From: Pseudomonadota bacterium
GTDB lineage: Bacteria > Pseudomonadota > Alphaproteobacteria > Micropepsales > Micropepsaceae
Direction of reading: 5' to 3'
Assembly (NCBI GenBank): GCA_018241025.1
Contig: JAFEEQ010000012.1
Span: 140,152-204,151 of the forward strand
Length of the DNA stretch: 64,000 nucleotides
The notes below the pieces were generated by a model, which was not told the origin of the DNA, did no database searches, and saw nothing but the letters and a program-made list of their open reading frames with translations. Below are positions 31,149 to 40,026 of this stretch, piece by piece (the stretch's first letter is position 1; each line of letters begins with the position of its first letter). The position numbers and the translations under genes were made by a program.

Positions 31149-31357
31149 AGGAGCGAGGGCACCCGTATAAGCCTTCGTCGTCCGATCCTAACGCTATCCA
31201 CCGCTCCTCCATCGAGGAGCTCGTACAGTTTGGTCTTTCCAAATCCGACTGCGCTGCACGCCTCGGCGACAGTGCATGTAGGCCGCTCCGCAAAGGGAAT
31301 AGCAGAGCTGGCGTATTTTCTGACGGCGCCCGCGGCTACATCGACTTCCGACTTCAT
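31124..31357 (-). CDS. Small HTH protein at the left end of the ICE backbone
   Basis: This 77-residue excisionase-like HTH protein has CTVAEACSAVGFGKTKLYELL followed by the wing VRIGRRRLIRVPSLLQFL. The start MKSEVD at 31357 has GAAAGGAT upstream; longer frames run into the DUF736 gene. It lies 25 bases downstream of DUF736 in the leftward operon and is a candidate excision-directionality factor or regulator. It converges with the defence operon. Confidence 0.78.
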   Translation of the reverse strand: MKSEVDVAAGAVRKYASSAIPFAERPTCTVAEACSAVGFGKTKLYELLDGGAVDSVRIGRRRLIRVPSLLQFLEPTK

Positions 31358-31382
31358 ACGATATCCTTTCGGCGTGCGCTTC

Positions 31383-31697
31383 TTACGATCTTCTGTTCCA
31401 GACCAACTGCGCTTCTTCAGAGCCATTTGTCTGAAACATCGCCGCCGAGATCGGCTCCGGCAGACTCGGATCATCGATCTGGACACTCAGATATTCGCGA
31501 GCATCTTCTCCCTTGGTCCGCTGCATCCAGGCAGCGCCGAGCTCCGACCGTCCTGCAAAGATGCGGAATGCCGGCGCCCTGTCGCTGTCCCGATTATCGT
31601 TGGGGACGAACTTCGCCTTGACGTCGATCGTCAAGGTGCGGATCGCACCGGTCCAGCCGCCGTCCTTGGTCGGCGTAAACGTTCCGATGATTGCCAT
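31383..31697 (-). CDS. DUF736 protein
   Basis: This 104-residue protein has the typical opening IGTFTPTKDGGWTGAIRTL and the segment APAFRIFAGRSELGAAW. DUF736 proteins are frequent in alphaproteobacterial ICEs and plasmids near transfer genes, and their function is not established. This copy lies downstream of trbI and DUF2274. A second, divergent copy is at 51648-51974. Confidence 0.88.
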   Translation of the reverse strand: MAIIGTFTPTKDGGWTGAIRTLTIDVKAKFVPNDNRDSDRAPAFRIFAGRSELGAAWMQRTKGEDAREYLSVQIDDPSLPEPISAAMFQTNGSEEAQLVWNRRS

Positions 31698-31718
31698 GCC
31701 TTGTCTCCTGTCGTGGTT

Positions 31719-31982
31719 TCACTGCTGCTGTTCGCGCGGCTGTTTTCGCGGGCGCCGTGCGGGCGCCTCACCGTTTTTCCTTGCCTTGGCAAAGCCGCGA
31801 TCACCCGCAAGGAAACTGTCAATGATGTAGGGCACAAGTTCGGCCACCTCTTCCGTCTCGCCATAGGTCTCCCGATACGCCGCGGCGTACGCCTGAAGCG
31901 CTGTGTTCGTATCCGGCGGCAGCATGATGGTGAGCTTCACCGGCTTGCGATCGGGAAGCTTGGCGAGTTTGAGTTCGTGCAT
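31719..31982 (-). CDS. DUF2274 protein
   Basis: This 87-residue protein has the family pattern LKLAKLPDRKPVKLTIMLPPD then LQAYAAAYRETYG and LVPYIIDSFLAGDRGF, and ends in a basic Arg/Gln tail. It routinely follows trbI in these ICEs; the gap to trbI is 12 bases. The helical pattern resembles small ribbon-helix-helix proteins, so it may regulate transfer, but this is inference. Confidence 0.85.
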   Translation of the reverse strand: MHELKLAKLPDRKPVKLTIMLPPDTNTALQAYAAAYRETYGETEEVAELVPYIIDSFLAGDRGFAKARKNGEAPARRPRKQPREQQQ

Positions 31983-31994
31983 ACTTTTCTCCTG

Positions 31995-33203
31995 TCAGCC
32001 GCGATAAGGACGCAGCACGAGGTCCTTGTGGACGATCACGCGCAGCGGCCAGCCCGGCCGTACCTTGATGGTGGGTTGGATGTTGAGGTTCTTCTCGGTG
32101 AGTTGCTGCCCGGCCTGATTCACGCTGTCCTGCGTGGACTCGCGGATCGACAGCATAAGATCGCTCTGACCGCTTAGTGACAGTTCGCTGCCAACGCCGA
32201 GCAACGTCGAGATCGCGACGCCCTTGATGAGCGCCCAGGTGTGATAATCGACGTCGTCCTCGAGACCGGAATAGCCTTGCGCATCTGTTGCTGGCAGGTT
32301 GTCGATCTGGATCGACGATCCGTCCGGCATGATGATCCGCTGCCACACGACAAGGGCGCGGCTCTGCCCGAACGCGACAACGCTATCGTAGGTGCCGAGA
32401 AGCCTTGATCCTTGCGGGATAAGCAAAGTCTGACCGCTCACGGTGTCGTAGACGTTCTGGGTGACCTGGGCGACCACCAACCCAGGAAGATCGGAATCGA
32501 GGCCGGTAATGAGACTGGCCGAAATCAGCGTGCCGGCCAGCACCTCATAGGGCGACACCGGATCTTGAATCGCATGCGGATTGTAGATCGCGCGTGCGTC
32601 GTTCGCATTCACGAAATCGAGCTTGCGCTGGACGTCGTTGGGATCGCGTGCCGGATCGAGCGCAACGCGATCGGACGCCGGTACCGCAGGATCAGGCGTC
32701 GGAAGAAGACCCGGTGTCGTTGGGCCGACGAGACTTGCAATACCACCGCCGTGGCTTGCGCCGGACTGAAAGAAGACACCGCCTTCGCTTGCCTGTCGCG
32801 CGAGGGCTGCCTGCCGAAGTTCTTCGGCACGCGCCGCATCGTTCTCCGTGCCGACGCCAAGACCTTGCCGGGCGCGCAGTTCGGGTGGACCAAGGTCGCC
32901 GGGCAATGCGGGGCCGAGCGCCGGCGGCCGGACCTTGTCATAGGTAGAGGGCAACGCCGCCAAACCATCAGCCTTCGGCTTGCGGTCGATGTTGTAGAGC
33001 TCATCGCCCAATTGCGGTTTGGCGAGGGGCGATGCCTGTAGCGCGATCCATGCCGCCACGAAGACGCCGATGGCGAGCGCCGCAAGAACGCCGATCACGA
33101 TGTGGCGTTTGAAGCGCGTGACGCGGCGCGGGCTCGCCCGCAGGGCAAGGCTTTCCGGATCGACTTTCGGTGCGCCGCCGGCGCCGATGGTGGTGTCGGT
33201 CAT
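31995..33203 (-). CDS. trbI: TrbI (VirB10-type) outer-core channel protein
   Basis: This 402-residue protein has a cytoplasmic N-terminus, one membrane span (about 35-55: HIVIGVLAALAIGVFVAAW), a Pro-rich periplasmic linker and the VirB10-like C-terminal domain (about 195-400: YEVLAGTLISASLITGLDSDLPG, LIPQGSRLLGTY). It links inner and outer membranes in the conjugation channel. The start at 33203 gives this layout; upstream codons overlap trbG. Confidence 0.94.
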   Translation of the reverse strand: MTDTTIGAGGAPKVDPESLALRASPRRVTRFKRHIVIGVLAALAIGVFVAAWIALQASPLAKPQLGDELYNIDRKPKADGLAALPSTYDKVRPPALGPALPGDLGPPELRARQGLGVGTENDAARAEELRQAALARQASEGGVFFQSGASHGGGIASLVGPTTPGLLPTPDPAVPASDRVALDPARDPNDVQRKLDFVNANDARAIYNPHAIQDPVSPYEVLAGTLISASLITGLDSDLPGLVVAQVTQNVYDTVSGQTLLIPQGSRLLGTYDSVVAFGQSRALVVWQRIIMPDGSSIQIDNLPATDAQGYSGLEDDVDYHTWALIKGVAISTLLGVGSELSLSGQSDLMLSIRESTQDSVNQAGQQLTEKNLNIQPTIKVRPGWPLRVIVHKDLVLRPYRG

Positions 33204-33210
33204 GGCGTCC

Positions 33211-34212
33211 TCAGTGGTGTGAATCGCCAGCGTCGGCGGTGCGAATGGCGGTCCGCTTGATGCGGACGACTTTCTGATGATCCTGGCCCAGGCGCAGTTC
33301 GGCCGCAGCGAAGAGCTGATCGACGACATAGTAGTTGCCGCTGACGCGGTAGTTCACCAGATCGGACGAACCGTCGTTGCCGCGGACGAAGAGCGGTGGC
33401 GCGTCGCCGCGGTCGAGTGTTCGCGGAAACTCGATATAGACGTGCGTTCCGTCGTCGAAAGCCCGCACCGGCTTCCACGGCGCATCATCGCCGCTGATTT
33501 CGTAGTTGAAATGCAGATTGTCGAGCGCAGGACCGGCATCAGCGACCGGCTGCGAGCGCCCGGCAGTTGGGTTGGCAGAAACAAGACCATCCTGCGGATA
33601 GGTCCACGAGATCGCGGCCATGTAGGTGCGATCCGTGCTTTCGAGCTGAAGATGGTAGCTGCGACGGTCGGTCGTGATCACCAAGTTCGTGTGCAGGTTG
33701 GGTGCGAACGGCTTTGCGAGAATATGAACCTGCTTGCTGGTTCCACTGCCGCTGCTGGTGTCGCCTACAACCCAACGCGTGGTGTCGCCGGCGGAGATCG
33801 CGATTAGGCTCTCGCCCGGCTGCAAGGCGATGTCGCTCACCTCCTGTGGCGCTGCATACAGGCGGTAGAGCGCGCCTTCCGAGAATGGATAGACTTGGAT
33901 AGCGTTGACATAGCTGTCGCTCGCCGGTTCTTGGAGAGCCGCGAGGTTTGCGGCGTCCACGCGCGCCTTGGGCGGTCGCGCGAGATGGCGCCCTTTCCGC
34001 GGCCTGGGTTGAAGCTGACCGGGCAATGGCAACGGCTGGACGATTTGCACCGTATGCACGACCGGCGGCGGCGGTGGCACCGCAGGCACGGCGACCGAAG
34101 TAACATCGGGCTTGGGATCCTTCTCAAGGAAGGACGGAAGCCAACTCGCGCTTGCGCAGCCTGACAGCGCAACGCTGAGGATCGGGACCGCGATGGCGAC
34201 TTTGATATTCAT
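33211..34212 (-). CDS. trbG: TrbG (VirB9-type) channel protein
   Basis: This 333-residue protein has a signal sequence ending in VALSGC, so it is probably a lipoprotein. A Pro-rich segment (about 35-70) and the VirB9 C-terminal beta domain follow (YNYQLE-type pattern near RRSYHLQLES). ATG 34212 is preferred over an in-frame GTG one codon earlier. It sits between trbF and trbI in the standard order. The lipobox may replace the function of a separate VirB7. Confidence 0.92.
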   Translation of the reverse strand: MNIKVAIAVPILSVALSGCASASWLPSFLEKDPKPDVTSVAVPAVPPPPPVVHTVQIVQPLPLPGQLQPRPRKGRHLARPPKARVDAANLAALQEPASDSYVNAIQVYPFSEGALYRLYAAPQEVSDIALQPGESLIAISAGDTTRWVVGDTSSGSGTSKQVHILAKPFAPNLHTNLVITTDRRSYHLQLESTDRTYMAAISWTYPQDGLVSANPTAGRSQPVADAGPALDNLHFNYEISGDDAPWKPVRAFDDGTHVYIEFPRTLDRGDAPPLFVRGNDGSSDLVNYRVSGNYYVVDQLFAAAELRLGQDHQKVVRIKRTAIRTADAGDSHH

Positions 34213-34227
34213 CACTGCACTCCTTGT

Positions 34228-34911
34228 TCAGTTGTCGAGCTCGCGCGACCAGTTCACGCCGTTGACGTAAAGGCCGAGCGGATTCTTCTTGAGGATTTCG
34301 GCGGTGGTCGGCTGCTTGGTCACGACCGAAAGGATCGCGGTCCAATGCTCGGTGCGCGCGAGCGCATCGTGCTCGAAGGTCTGCTCGATCCACTTCACCT
34401 GAAACGAGCTATCCGAGACACGCACGACGCTCGTGATCTGCACCGACACCGTGCGCTCGCCGACAGCCTTGAAGGGATCGTTTGCCTGCGCGTACTGGTT
34501 CAGGAAGATGGCGCCATGATCGGTCGCATAGTCATAGGCTTCCAACCAATTGCGGCGGACCACGACGGGATCGAGCGACAGCGAGCGAACGTCCGTGACG
34601 AAGCGCGCGAGATACCACGCGATCTCGGCATCGGTCGGCGTGTAGTTCTGCGTGGCCGGTCCGATCGCTTGAACCGCGCCGAATTTGTCGACCTGCACCA
34701 CATAGGGCGTGACGCGGGACTGGCTGGCCAGCCAGATCATGCCGGCGCCGAGCACGAGTGCGAGCGTCATCGAAACGAAGGACGCCAGCCGCCAGTTCTT
34801 GGCCTGAACACGAGCCGAACCGATCCGGTCATCCCAGAGCTGCGCCGCGCGCTGGTAGGGAGTTTCGGGCTGCGGGGTCTGTCCGTATCGCTGAAGGGCA
34901 CGTCTGAACAC
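34228..34911 (-). CDS. trbF: TrbF (VirB8-type) inner-membrane assembly protein
   Basis: This 227-residue protein has a cytoplasmic N-terminus (YQRAAQLWDDRIGSARVQAKNW), one membrane helix (about 43-63) and a periplasmic VirB8 domain (YVVQVDKFGAVQAI, WTAILSVVTKQP). The C-terminus ends with the family segment NPLGLYVNGVNWSRELD. It lies 3 bases after trbL. Confidence 0.94.
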   Translation of the reverse strand: MFRRALQRYGQTPQPETPYQRAAQLWDDRIGSARVQAKNWRLASFVSMTLALVLGAGMIWLASQSRVTPYVVQVDKFGAVQAIGPATQNYTPTDAEIAWYLARFVTDVRSLSLDPVVVRRNWLEAYDYATDHGAIFLNQYAQANDPFKAVGERTVSVQITSVVRVSDSSFQVKWIEQTFEHDALARTEHWTAILSVVTKQPTTAEILKKNPLGLYVNGVNWSRELDN

Positions 34912-34914
34912 GGT

Positions 34915-36261
34915 CTATTTCTCCTGTTCGAGGTCGGGGTTGGCGGCGGCGCCGGGTCGGTCCCCGTCGCGGATCGCTTGGGTGGTGGCGTGGGCGTGCC
35001 CCCTCATGCGCTGCTCGCTGCGCAGGCGGCGGGCCCAGGCGGGGGCTCCTGCGCCGCCGCCGGAGTCGGCGGGTGCGTTCTCATTGGCTGGCCGACCACC
35101 GCCGGTCCGGGAGCCGCCGGTTGCCCGGAAAGCGCCATCCCGGCCGGCCTGCGCGCTGTCCCGGACGGCGGAGGCGAAACGGGCCCCAGCACCGCGGGCG
35201 GCGTTGCGGACGGTACCTGCGCCAGCCCGCGCGACGCCGGCCAGGCCTGCGCCGACACCGCCCGCGCCGCTCTCGCCGGAGGTGGCTCTACCCATCTGAT
35301 AGGCGGTCGAGGCACCGGTCGCGAGCGAAGTGCCCGCCCGGATGGCGCCCATGCCGGCCACGCCCGCCATGCGAGCGCCACCCAGGGCTGCGGCGCCGCC
35401 GACCGCGCCCGCGCCGACCAAGGCTCCTGCCGTGCCGATGGCTGCGCCCGCGCCAAGCTGGGGTGCGCCGGAGACGAGGCCTGTCGCAATTCCCGGCCCA
35501 AAGATTCCGAGCCCGAACAATGAAAGCGATGCCAACATCAGCGACATGGCATCCGATAGGCTTGGCTGGTGGCCCTGCAGCGCGTTGACATACTGACCGA
35601 AGAATGTGCTGCCGATGCCGACGATGATGGCAAGCACCATCACCTTGATGCCCGATGAGATCACATTGCCCAGCACGCGCTCGGCGAGAAATGCGGTCTT
35701 GCCCCAGAGCGCGAATGGCACAAGCACAAAACCGGCCAGAGTCGTCAGCTTGAATTCCAGGATGGTGATGAAGAGCTGCACAGCGAGGATGAAGAAGGCG
35801 AGCACGACGACGGCCCATGCGAACATCAGCACCGCAATGGTGACGAAGTTGCTGAAGAAGGTCGTGAAGCCGACCAACGTTCCGGCCTGCTGCAACAGGG
35901 GCCACGCCGCCTGAAACCCTGTGCCCGCCAGCTTGCCGGGTTTGAGCAAGTCCTGTGCGGTAAGACCGCTGTTGGTCGCTGTCAGTCCCAGCGTTGAGAA
36001 CGAGTTGAAGATGATCGTTGCGAGCGTCGAGAAGTTACCGATGATGAACGCAAACGCTCCGACGTAGAGGACCTTCTTGATGAGACGGGCGAGCACATTC
36101 GCCTCGCCGTCCAACGCCCAGAACAATCCGGCAAGCGTGATGTCGATGCCGATGAGAATGCTCGTGAGGCCTGTAACGTCACCTTGCAGAAGGCCGAACC
36201 CGCTATCGATGTAGCGGATGAATGTCTGCATGAACTGGTCGATGACATTGAGATCGTTCAC
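34915..36261 (-). CDS. trbL: TrbL (VirB6-type) polytopic membrane protein
   Basis: This 448-residue protein has five or more hydrophobic segments in the first about 270 residues. A low-complexity Ala/Gly/Arg tail (about 275-448) explains the many open frames on both strands here. The tail is typical of TrbL. It forms the inner-membrane pore of the transfer channel. It lies 14 bases after trbJ; no trbK-type small gene is found between them. Confidence 0.93.
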   Translation of the reverse strand: MNDLNVIDQFMQTFIRYIDSGFGLLQGDVTGLTSILIGIDITLAGLFWALDGEANVLARLIKKVLYVGAFAFIIGNFSTLATIIFNSFSTLGLTATNSGLTAQDLLKPGKLAGTGFQAAWPLLQQAGTLVGFTTFFSNFVTIAVLMFAWAVVVLAFFILAVQLFITILEFKLTTLAGFVLVPFALWGKTAFLAERVLGNVISSGIKVMVLAIIVGIGSTFFGQYVNALQGHQPSLSDAMSLMLASLSLFGLGIFGPGIATGLVSGAPQLGAGAAIGTAGALVGAGAVGGAAALGGARMAGVAGMGAIRAGTSLATGASTAYQMGRATSGESGAGGVGAGLAGVARAGAGTVRNAARGAGARFASAVRDSAQAGRDGAFRATGGSRTGGGRPANENAPADSGGGAGAPAWARRLRSEQRMRGHAHATTQAIRDGDRPGAAANPDLEQEK

Positions 36262-36274
36262 GGCGCCACGTCCT

Positions 36275-36979
36275 TCAGTGATAGGCCGAGCTGCTGCCCA
36301 GGAATGTCGAGAACTGCGATTGGGCTTGCGCTTCGGCCTCGGCGTTGCGCGCCTGGTCGAGAGCGTTCGCCCGGTACTGCGCTGCCATCAGGTTCTGGAT
36401 CTGAAGCTGCTGCTTCACGGAGAGCGCCAGCAGCTGGTTGGTCGCCTGGCTAACTTGCAGATTGCCGACCGCGCCTTGCGAGGAATTGGTCAGCGCGGTC
36501 AGTGTCGCGGTATCGGCCTGGACATTCTGGGCGACGCCGGCCTGCACCTGTAACGTCTGCTGGAACGCGGCCATGCTGTCCTGCCAGCGCTTGAGCGCGT
36601 CGGCCGCGAGCGTCGATTGCGGCGTACCTGACGGATAGGACTGCGGATAGGTTTGAGCGAAGGCGGTGTTGGTGGCGCTGACGTTGAACGCGATGCCCTG
36701 GCCCTGATTCATCAAGGTGCTGATCTGGGCCAGCGCCGTGACCATGGTGCCGAGCTGTGACGTGTTCAGTGACGTGAGGTTCTTCCCCTCGTTCTGAAGC
36801 ATCATCGCTTCGTTCTGGAGTGATTGAATCTGGTTGTTGATCTGCTGCAGTGCCCGCGCGGCCTGGATGAGGTCCTGCGCGTAGTTCTGCGGATCGAATA
36901 CGATCCACTGTGCGTGAACGGGCGCTAGCGTCGCGGCCGAAAGCGCGGTCGCGAGGATGAGTGTGCGAAGGAGTTTCAT
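36275..36979 (-). CDS. trbJ: TrbJ (VirB5-type) pilus-associated protein
   Basis: This 234-residue protein has a Sec signal peptide cleaved after PVHA, then IVFDPQNYAQDLIQAARALQ and long Gln-rich coiled-coil helices (about 35-75 and 150-220). It is a minor pilus component. The ATG overlaps the trbE stop by 4 bases and is preceded by GGAGG. Confidence 0.93.
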   Translation of the reverse strand: MKLLRTLILATALSAATLAPVHAQWIVFDPQNYAQDLIQAARALQQINNQIQSLQNEAMMLQNEGKNLTSLNTSQLGTMVTALAQISTLMNQGQGIAFNVSATNTAFAQTYPQSYPSGTPQSTLAADALKRWQDSMAAFQQTLQVQAGVAQNVQADTATLTALTNSSQGAVGNLQVSQATNQLLALSVKQQLQIQNLMAAQYRANALDQARNAEAEAQAQSQFSTFLGSSSAYH

Positions 36980-39444
36980 TCTGCTGCCTCCAGAAGCGTT
37001 GCGTTGTGGTCTTGGGAGAGTGAGGCCGCCCAATCGAGGCCGCGCGCCATCAAGAAATCGACGGCGAAGGCCGACGGGTCGTCGGGCTTGCGGACACGTT
37101 CTATGAGCGCTTGGTCCGCAGGCGATGACGCTGCGCAGAACGCGAGCGCAATCGGCCCCAACCCAAGCTCGAACAGCCGATTGCCGCGGCGCGATTGCAG
37201 ATAGTATTGCCGCTTGGGTACTGCGCGGGCGATGAGCTCGATCTGCCGGTCGTTGAGGCCGAAACGCTCATAAGCATCGTGCCCCTGTGGCTCCATTGCC
37301 CGTTCATTCGGCAGGAAGATGCGTTGCGGACAGCTCTCGATGATCGCCGGCGCAATCGACGAGTTGGCGATGTCCGACAGCGATTGCGTGGCAAATACGA
37401 CGGAGACGTTCTTCTTGCGTAAGACCTTCAGCCACTCGCGGATGCGCGCAGCGAACAACGGGTTGTCGAGGAATACCCATGCCTCATCGAGGATGAGTAG
37501 CGTCGGCCGACCTGTGAACCGCGCCTCCAGCTGGTGGAATAAATAGGTCAGGACCGGCAGCACGACACTGGTCTGGTGCAGCAGGCTTTCCGTCTCGAAA
37601 CATTGCAGGTCAGCCAGGGCGAGGCTTTCCTCGGCCGCGTCAAGCAATCGCCCAAACGGACCTTCCAGCGTATAGGACAGCAACGCTGATTTGAGTGCAT
37701 TGGACTGAAGCAGCACGGAGAGTCCGGTAAGTGTCCGCTCTTGCTCCGGCGCCGACGCCAGGCTTGTCAGCGCCGACCAGAGCGTTTCCTTGATCTCGGG
37801 CGTGAGCGCGATCTTCTCGTGGTCTAGAAGTGTGCCAATCCATTCCGCCGCCCAACTGCGCTCCGCCGGGTCGTCAATGTGGCGCAGCGGTTGAAACGCG
37901 AGTGTGCCGTCCGATCCAAGTTCATGATGCGCGCCATTCATGGCAAGCGTAGAGGCACGCGCTGAGCTTCCTTTGTCGAAGATGTAGAGCTGCGACCCCG
38001 GATAGCGCTGGAACTGCATCGCGATCAGCGAGAGCAGTACGGATTTGCCTGCGCCGGTTGGTCCGACGATCAGCGTATGACCGACGTCGCCGACATGCGT
38101 CGAGAATCGGAATGGTGTCGAACCGCTCGTTTCGCCGTAGAACAGCGGCGGTCCGTCCAGATGCTCGTTGCGCTTCGGTCCCGCCCATACCGAAGACAGC
38201 GGCACCAGGTGTGCCAGATTGAGGGAATGCACCAGCGGTTGCCGAACATTGGCATAGACGTGTCCAGGCAAGCTGCCGAGCCACGCCTCGACGGCATTCA
38301 GGCTTTCGCGGATCGTCGTGAAACCGAGGCCGTTGATGACCCGCTCGACCGCCCGGACCTTCTCCTCGACCCGCAACCGGTCTTCGTCGAACACGGTGAC
38401 GCTTGTCGTCAGGTACCCGTAAGAGACGTGGTCGCCGCCAAGCTCCTGCAGCGCCGCATCGGCATCCACGACCTTGTTGTCGGCGTCGGAGTCGAGAAGC
38501 TGGACGGGTTCGTTGTGCATCACCTCGCGGACGAGCTGCGAGATGGATTTGCGCTTGTTGAACCATTGCCGACGAAGCTTGGTGAGCGTCCTGGTCGCCT
38601 CGGTCTTGTCGAGGGCGATGAAGCGGCTCATCCAGCGGTACGGGAAATCCAGGTGGTTGAGCGCATCGAGCAGGCCGGGCCGCGTCGCATTGGGAAAGCC
38701 CAGGATCGTGACGGTGCGCAGATGCTGGTTGCCCAGCACCGGCTCCAGTCCGCCGGTCAAAGGCTGGTCGGCCAGGATGGCATCGAGATAGACGGGTTCC
38801 TGCGGGACGCCGACGGCATGGCGCTTGGTGGACACTGTTCGGTGCAGGTAGGTCAGCGTTTCGCCGTCATCCAGCGGCGCGATGTCCGGCATGATCTGAC
38901 CGAGCAAATCTAGCGTGCGGTTGGTCTCGGCGACGAAGCTGTCGAGTTCGCGGCGCCAATCCCGTCCCGCCTCGTCACCATCGCTCTCCACCAGGGCGCG
39001 CTCGGCACGGGCGACCCGGTCCGCAGGCGCCATATAAAGAAGTGTCAGGATGTAGGTGTTCTCGAAGTGCTCGCGGGCAAAAGCGGCCGTTCCATCGCGG
39101 CCCAGGGCAACGCCATCCTCGAACTGGGCGCGACGTTCCTCATCCACCATCCAGGACGCGAAGTCGGGAAATTGCGAGTGGGGATAGCCCGGCGCTGGGT
39201 GCCGTTCGGCCTCGAAGAACAGGGCCCAGCCGGACCCGAGCCGCTTCAGGACATTGTTCAACCGTGCGCAGGCCGCCACGAGTTCGGATTCGGTCGCGCT
39301 TTCCAGGTCGGGGCCACGGAAGCGGATGCTGCGCTGGAAGCTGCCGTCCTTGTTGAGGATGACGCCGGGCGTGACCAGCGCCGCCCACGGAAGATGATCG
39401 GCAAGACGGTCGGATCTGTTGCGATATTCCGCGAGGTTCAGCAT
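36976..39444 (-). CDS. trbE: TrbE (VirB4-type) transfer ATPase
   Basis: This 822-residue protein has the N-terminal CagE/TrbE/VirB domain. The ATPase core has Walker A VGPTGAGKSVLL and Walker B LLILDEAWVFL, and the C-terminal segment KKNVSVVFATQSLSDI is also present. It energises assembly of the secretion channel. ATG 39444 gives the standard MLNLAEYRNR start; it overlaps trbD by 7 bases. Confidence 0.96.
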   Translation of the reverse strand: MLNLAEYRNRSDRLADHLPWAALVTPGVILNKDGSFQRSIRFRGPDLESATESELVAACARLNNVLKRLGSGWALFFEAERHPAPGYPHSQFPDFASWMVDEERRAQFEDGVALGRDGTAAFAREHFENTYILTLLYMAPADRVARAERALVESDGDEAGRDWRRELDSFVAETNRTLDLLGQIMPDIAPLDDGETLTYLHRTVSTKRHAVGVPQEPVYLDAILADQPLTGGLEPVLGNQHLRTVTILGFPNATRPGLLDALNHLDFPYRWMSRFIALDKTEATRTLTKLRRQWFNKRKSISQLVREVMHNEPVQLLDSDADNKVVDADAALQELGGDHVSYGYLTTSVTVFDEDRLRVEEKVRAVERVINGLGFTTIRESLNAVEAWLGSLPGHVYANVRQPLVHSLNLAHLVPLSSVWAGPKRNEHLDGPPLFYGETSGSTPFRFSTHVGDVGHTLIVGPTGAGKSVLLSLIAMQFQRYPGSQLYIFDKGSSARASTLAMNGAHHELGSDGTLAFQPLRHIDDPAERSWAAEWIGTLLDHEKIALTPEIKETLWSALTSLASAPEQERTLTGLSVLLQSNALKSALLSYTLEGPFGRLLDAAEESLALADLQCFETESLLHQTSVVLPVLTYLFHQLEARFTGRPTLLILDEAWVFLDNPLFAARIREWLKVLRKKNVSVVFATQSLSDIANSSIAPAIIESCPQRIFLPNERAMEPQGHDAYERFGLNDRQIELIARAVPKRQYYLQSRRGNRLFELGLGPIALAFCAASSPADQALIERVRKPDDPSAFAVDFLMARGLDWAASLSQDHNATLLEAAE

Positions 39445-39692
39445 GCGAGATAAGCCTTGTGGCGAAGGTGACGGCGAAGGACTTCCACGAAATCGGGATC
39501 GCGCTTTGCGGCGAACACCGCGATGGAATGGCCCACCACCCAGAGGAGCAGCCCGGCAATCCAAAGGCGCAGGCCCAGGCCAAGCGCGGCCGCGACGGTG
39601 CCGTTGACGATGGCAATCGCGCGCGGTGCGCCCGCGAGCAGGATCGGGTCGGTCAGGGACCGATGCAGCGGGATCTCGAATCCTTCGATCAC
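39438..39692 (-). CDS. trbD: TrbD (VirB3-type) inner-membrane protein
   Basis: This 84-residue protein starts with GTG at 39692, overlapping the trbC stop (GTGA). It has the family opening GFEIPLHRSLTDPILLAGAPR and two adjacent membrane helices (about 25-65). It works with TrbE in the inner membrane. Confidence 0.92.
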   Translation of the reverse strand: MIEGFEIPLHRSLTDPILLAGAPRAIAIVNGTVAAALGLGLRLWIAGLLLWVVGHSIAVFAAKRDPDFVEVLRRHLRHKAYLAC

Positions 39693-40012
39693 TGAACGAG
39701 CGCTCCGCCGCCGAAGGAGAAGAAGGACAGGAAGAAGCTCGACGCGGCGAACGCGATCGAAAGGCCGAACACGATCTGGATCAGGCGCCGGAAGCCGCCC
39801 GCGGTTTCGCCGAAGGCAAGAGTCAGCCCGGTGACGATGATGATGATCACTGCGACGATCTTGGCGACCGGTCCTTGCACCGAATCGAGAATCTGCTGAA
39901 GCGGCTGCTCCCAAGGCATATTGGTGCCGGCGGCCTGCGCGGACGACACCGCGAGGATCGATATGCTGGCGGCCAGAACGGAAACGCGGCGGATGATGTG
40001 AAGCGGTGTCAT
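39689..40012 (-). CDS. trbC: TrbC (VirB2-type) pilin
   Basis: This 107-residue prepilin has a signal sequence to about residue 29 (SSAQA), then MPWEQPLQQILDSV and two hydrophobic helices separated by a short loop (FGETAGGFRR). Size and layout fit the major pilin, which is cyclised in IncP relatives. It lies between trbB and trbD. Confidence 0.92.
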   Translation of the reverse strand: MTPLHIIRRVSVLAASISILAVSSAQAAGTNMPWEQPLQQILDSVQGPVAKIVAVIIIIVTGLTLAFGETAGGFRRLIQIVFGLSIAFAASSFFLSFFSFGGGALVQ

Positions 40013-40026
40013 GAACTCGTTCTCCT

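Noticed and set aside
34915..35900. Long overlapping frames on both strands opposite the trbL tail
   Set aside because: They come from the low-complexity Ala/Gly/Arg-coding tail of trbL; only the trbL frame fits the operon.
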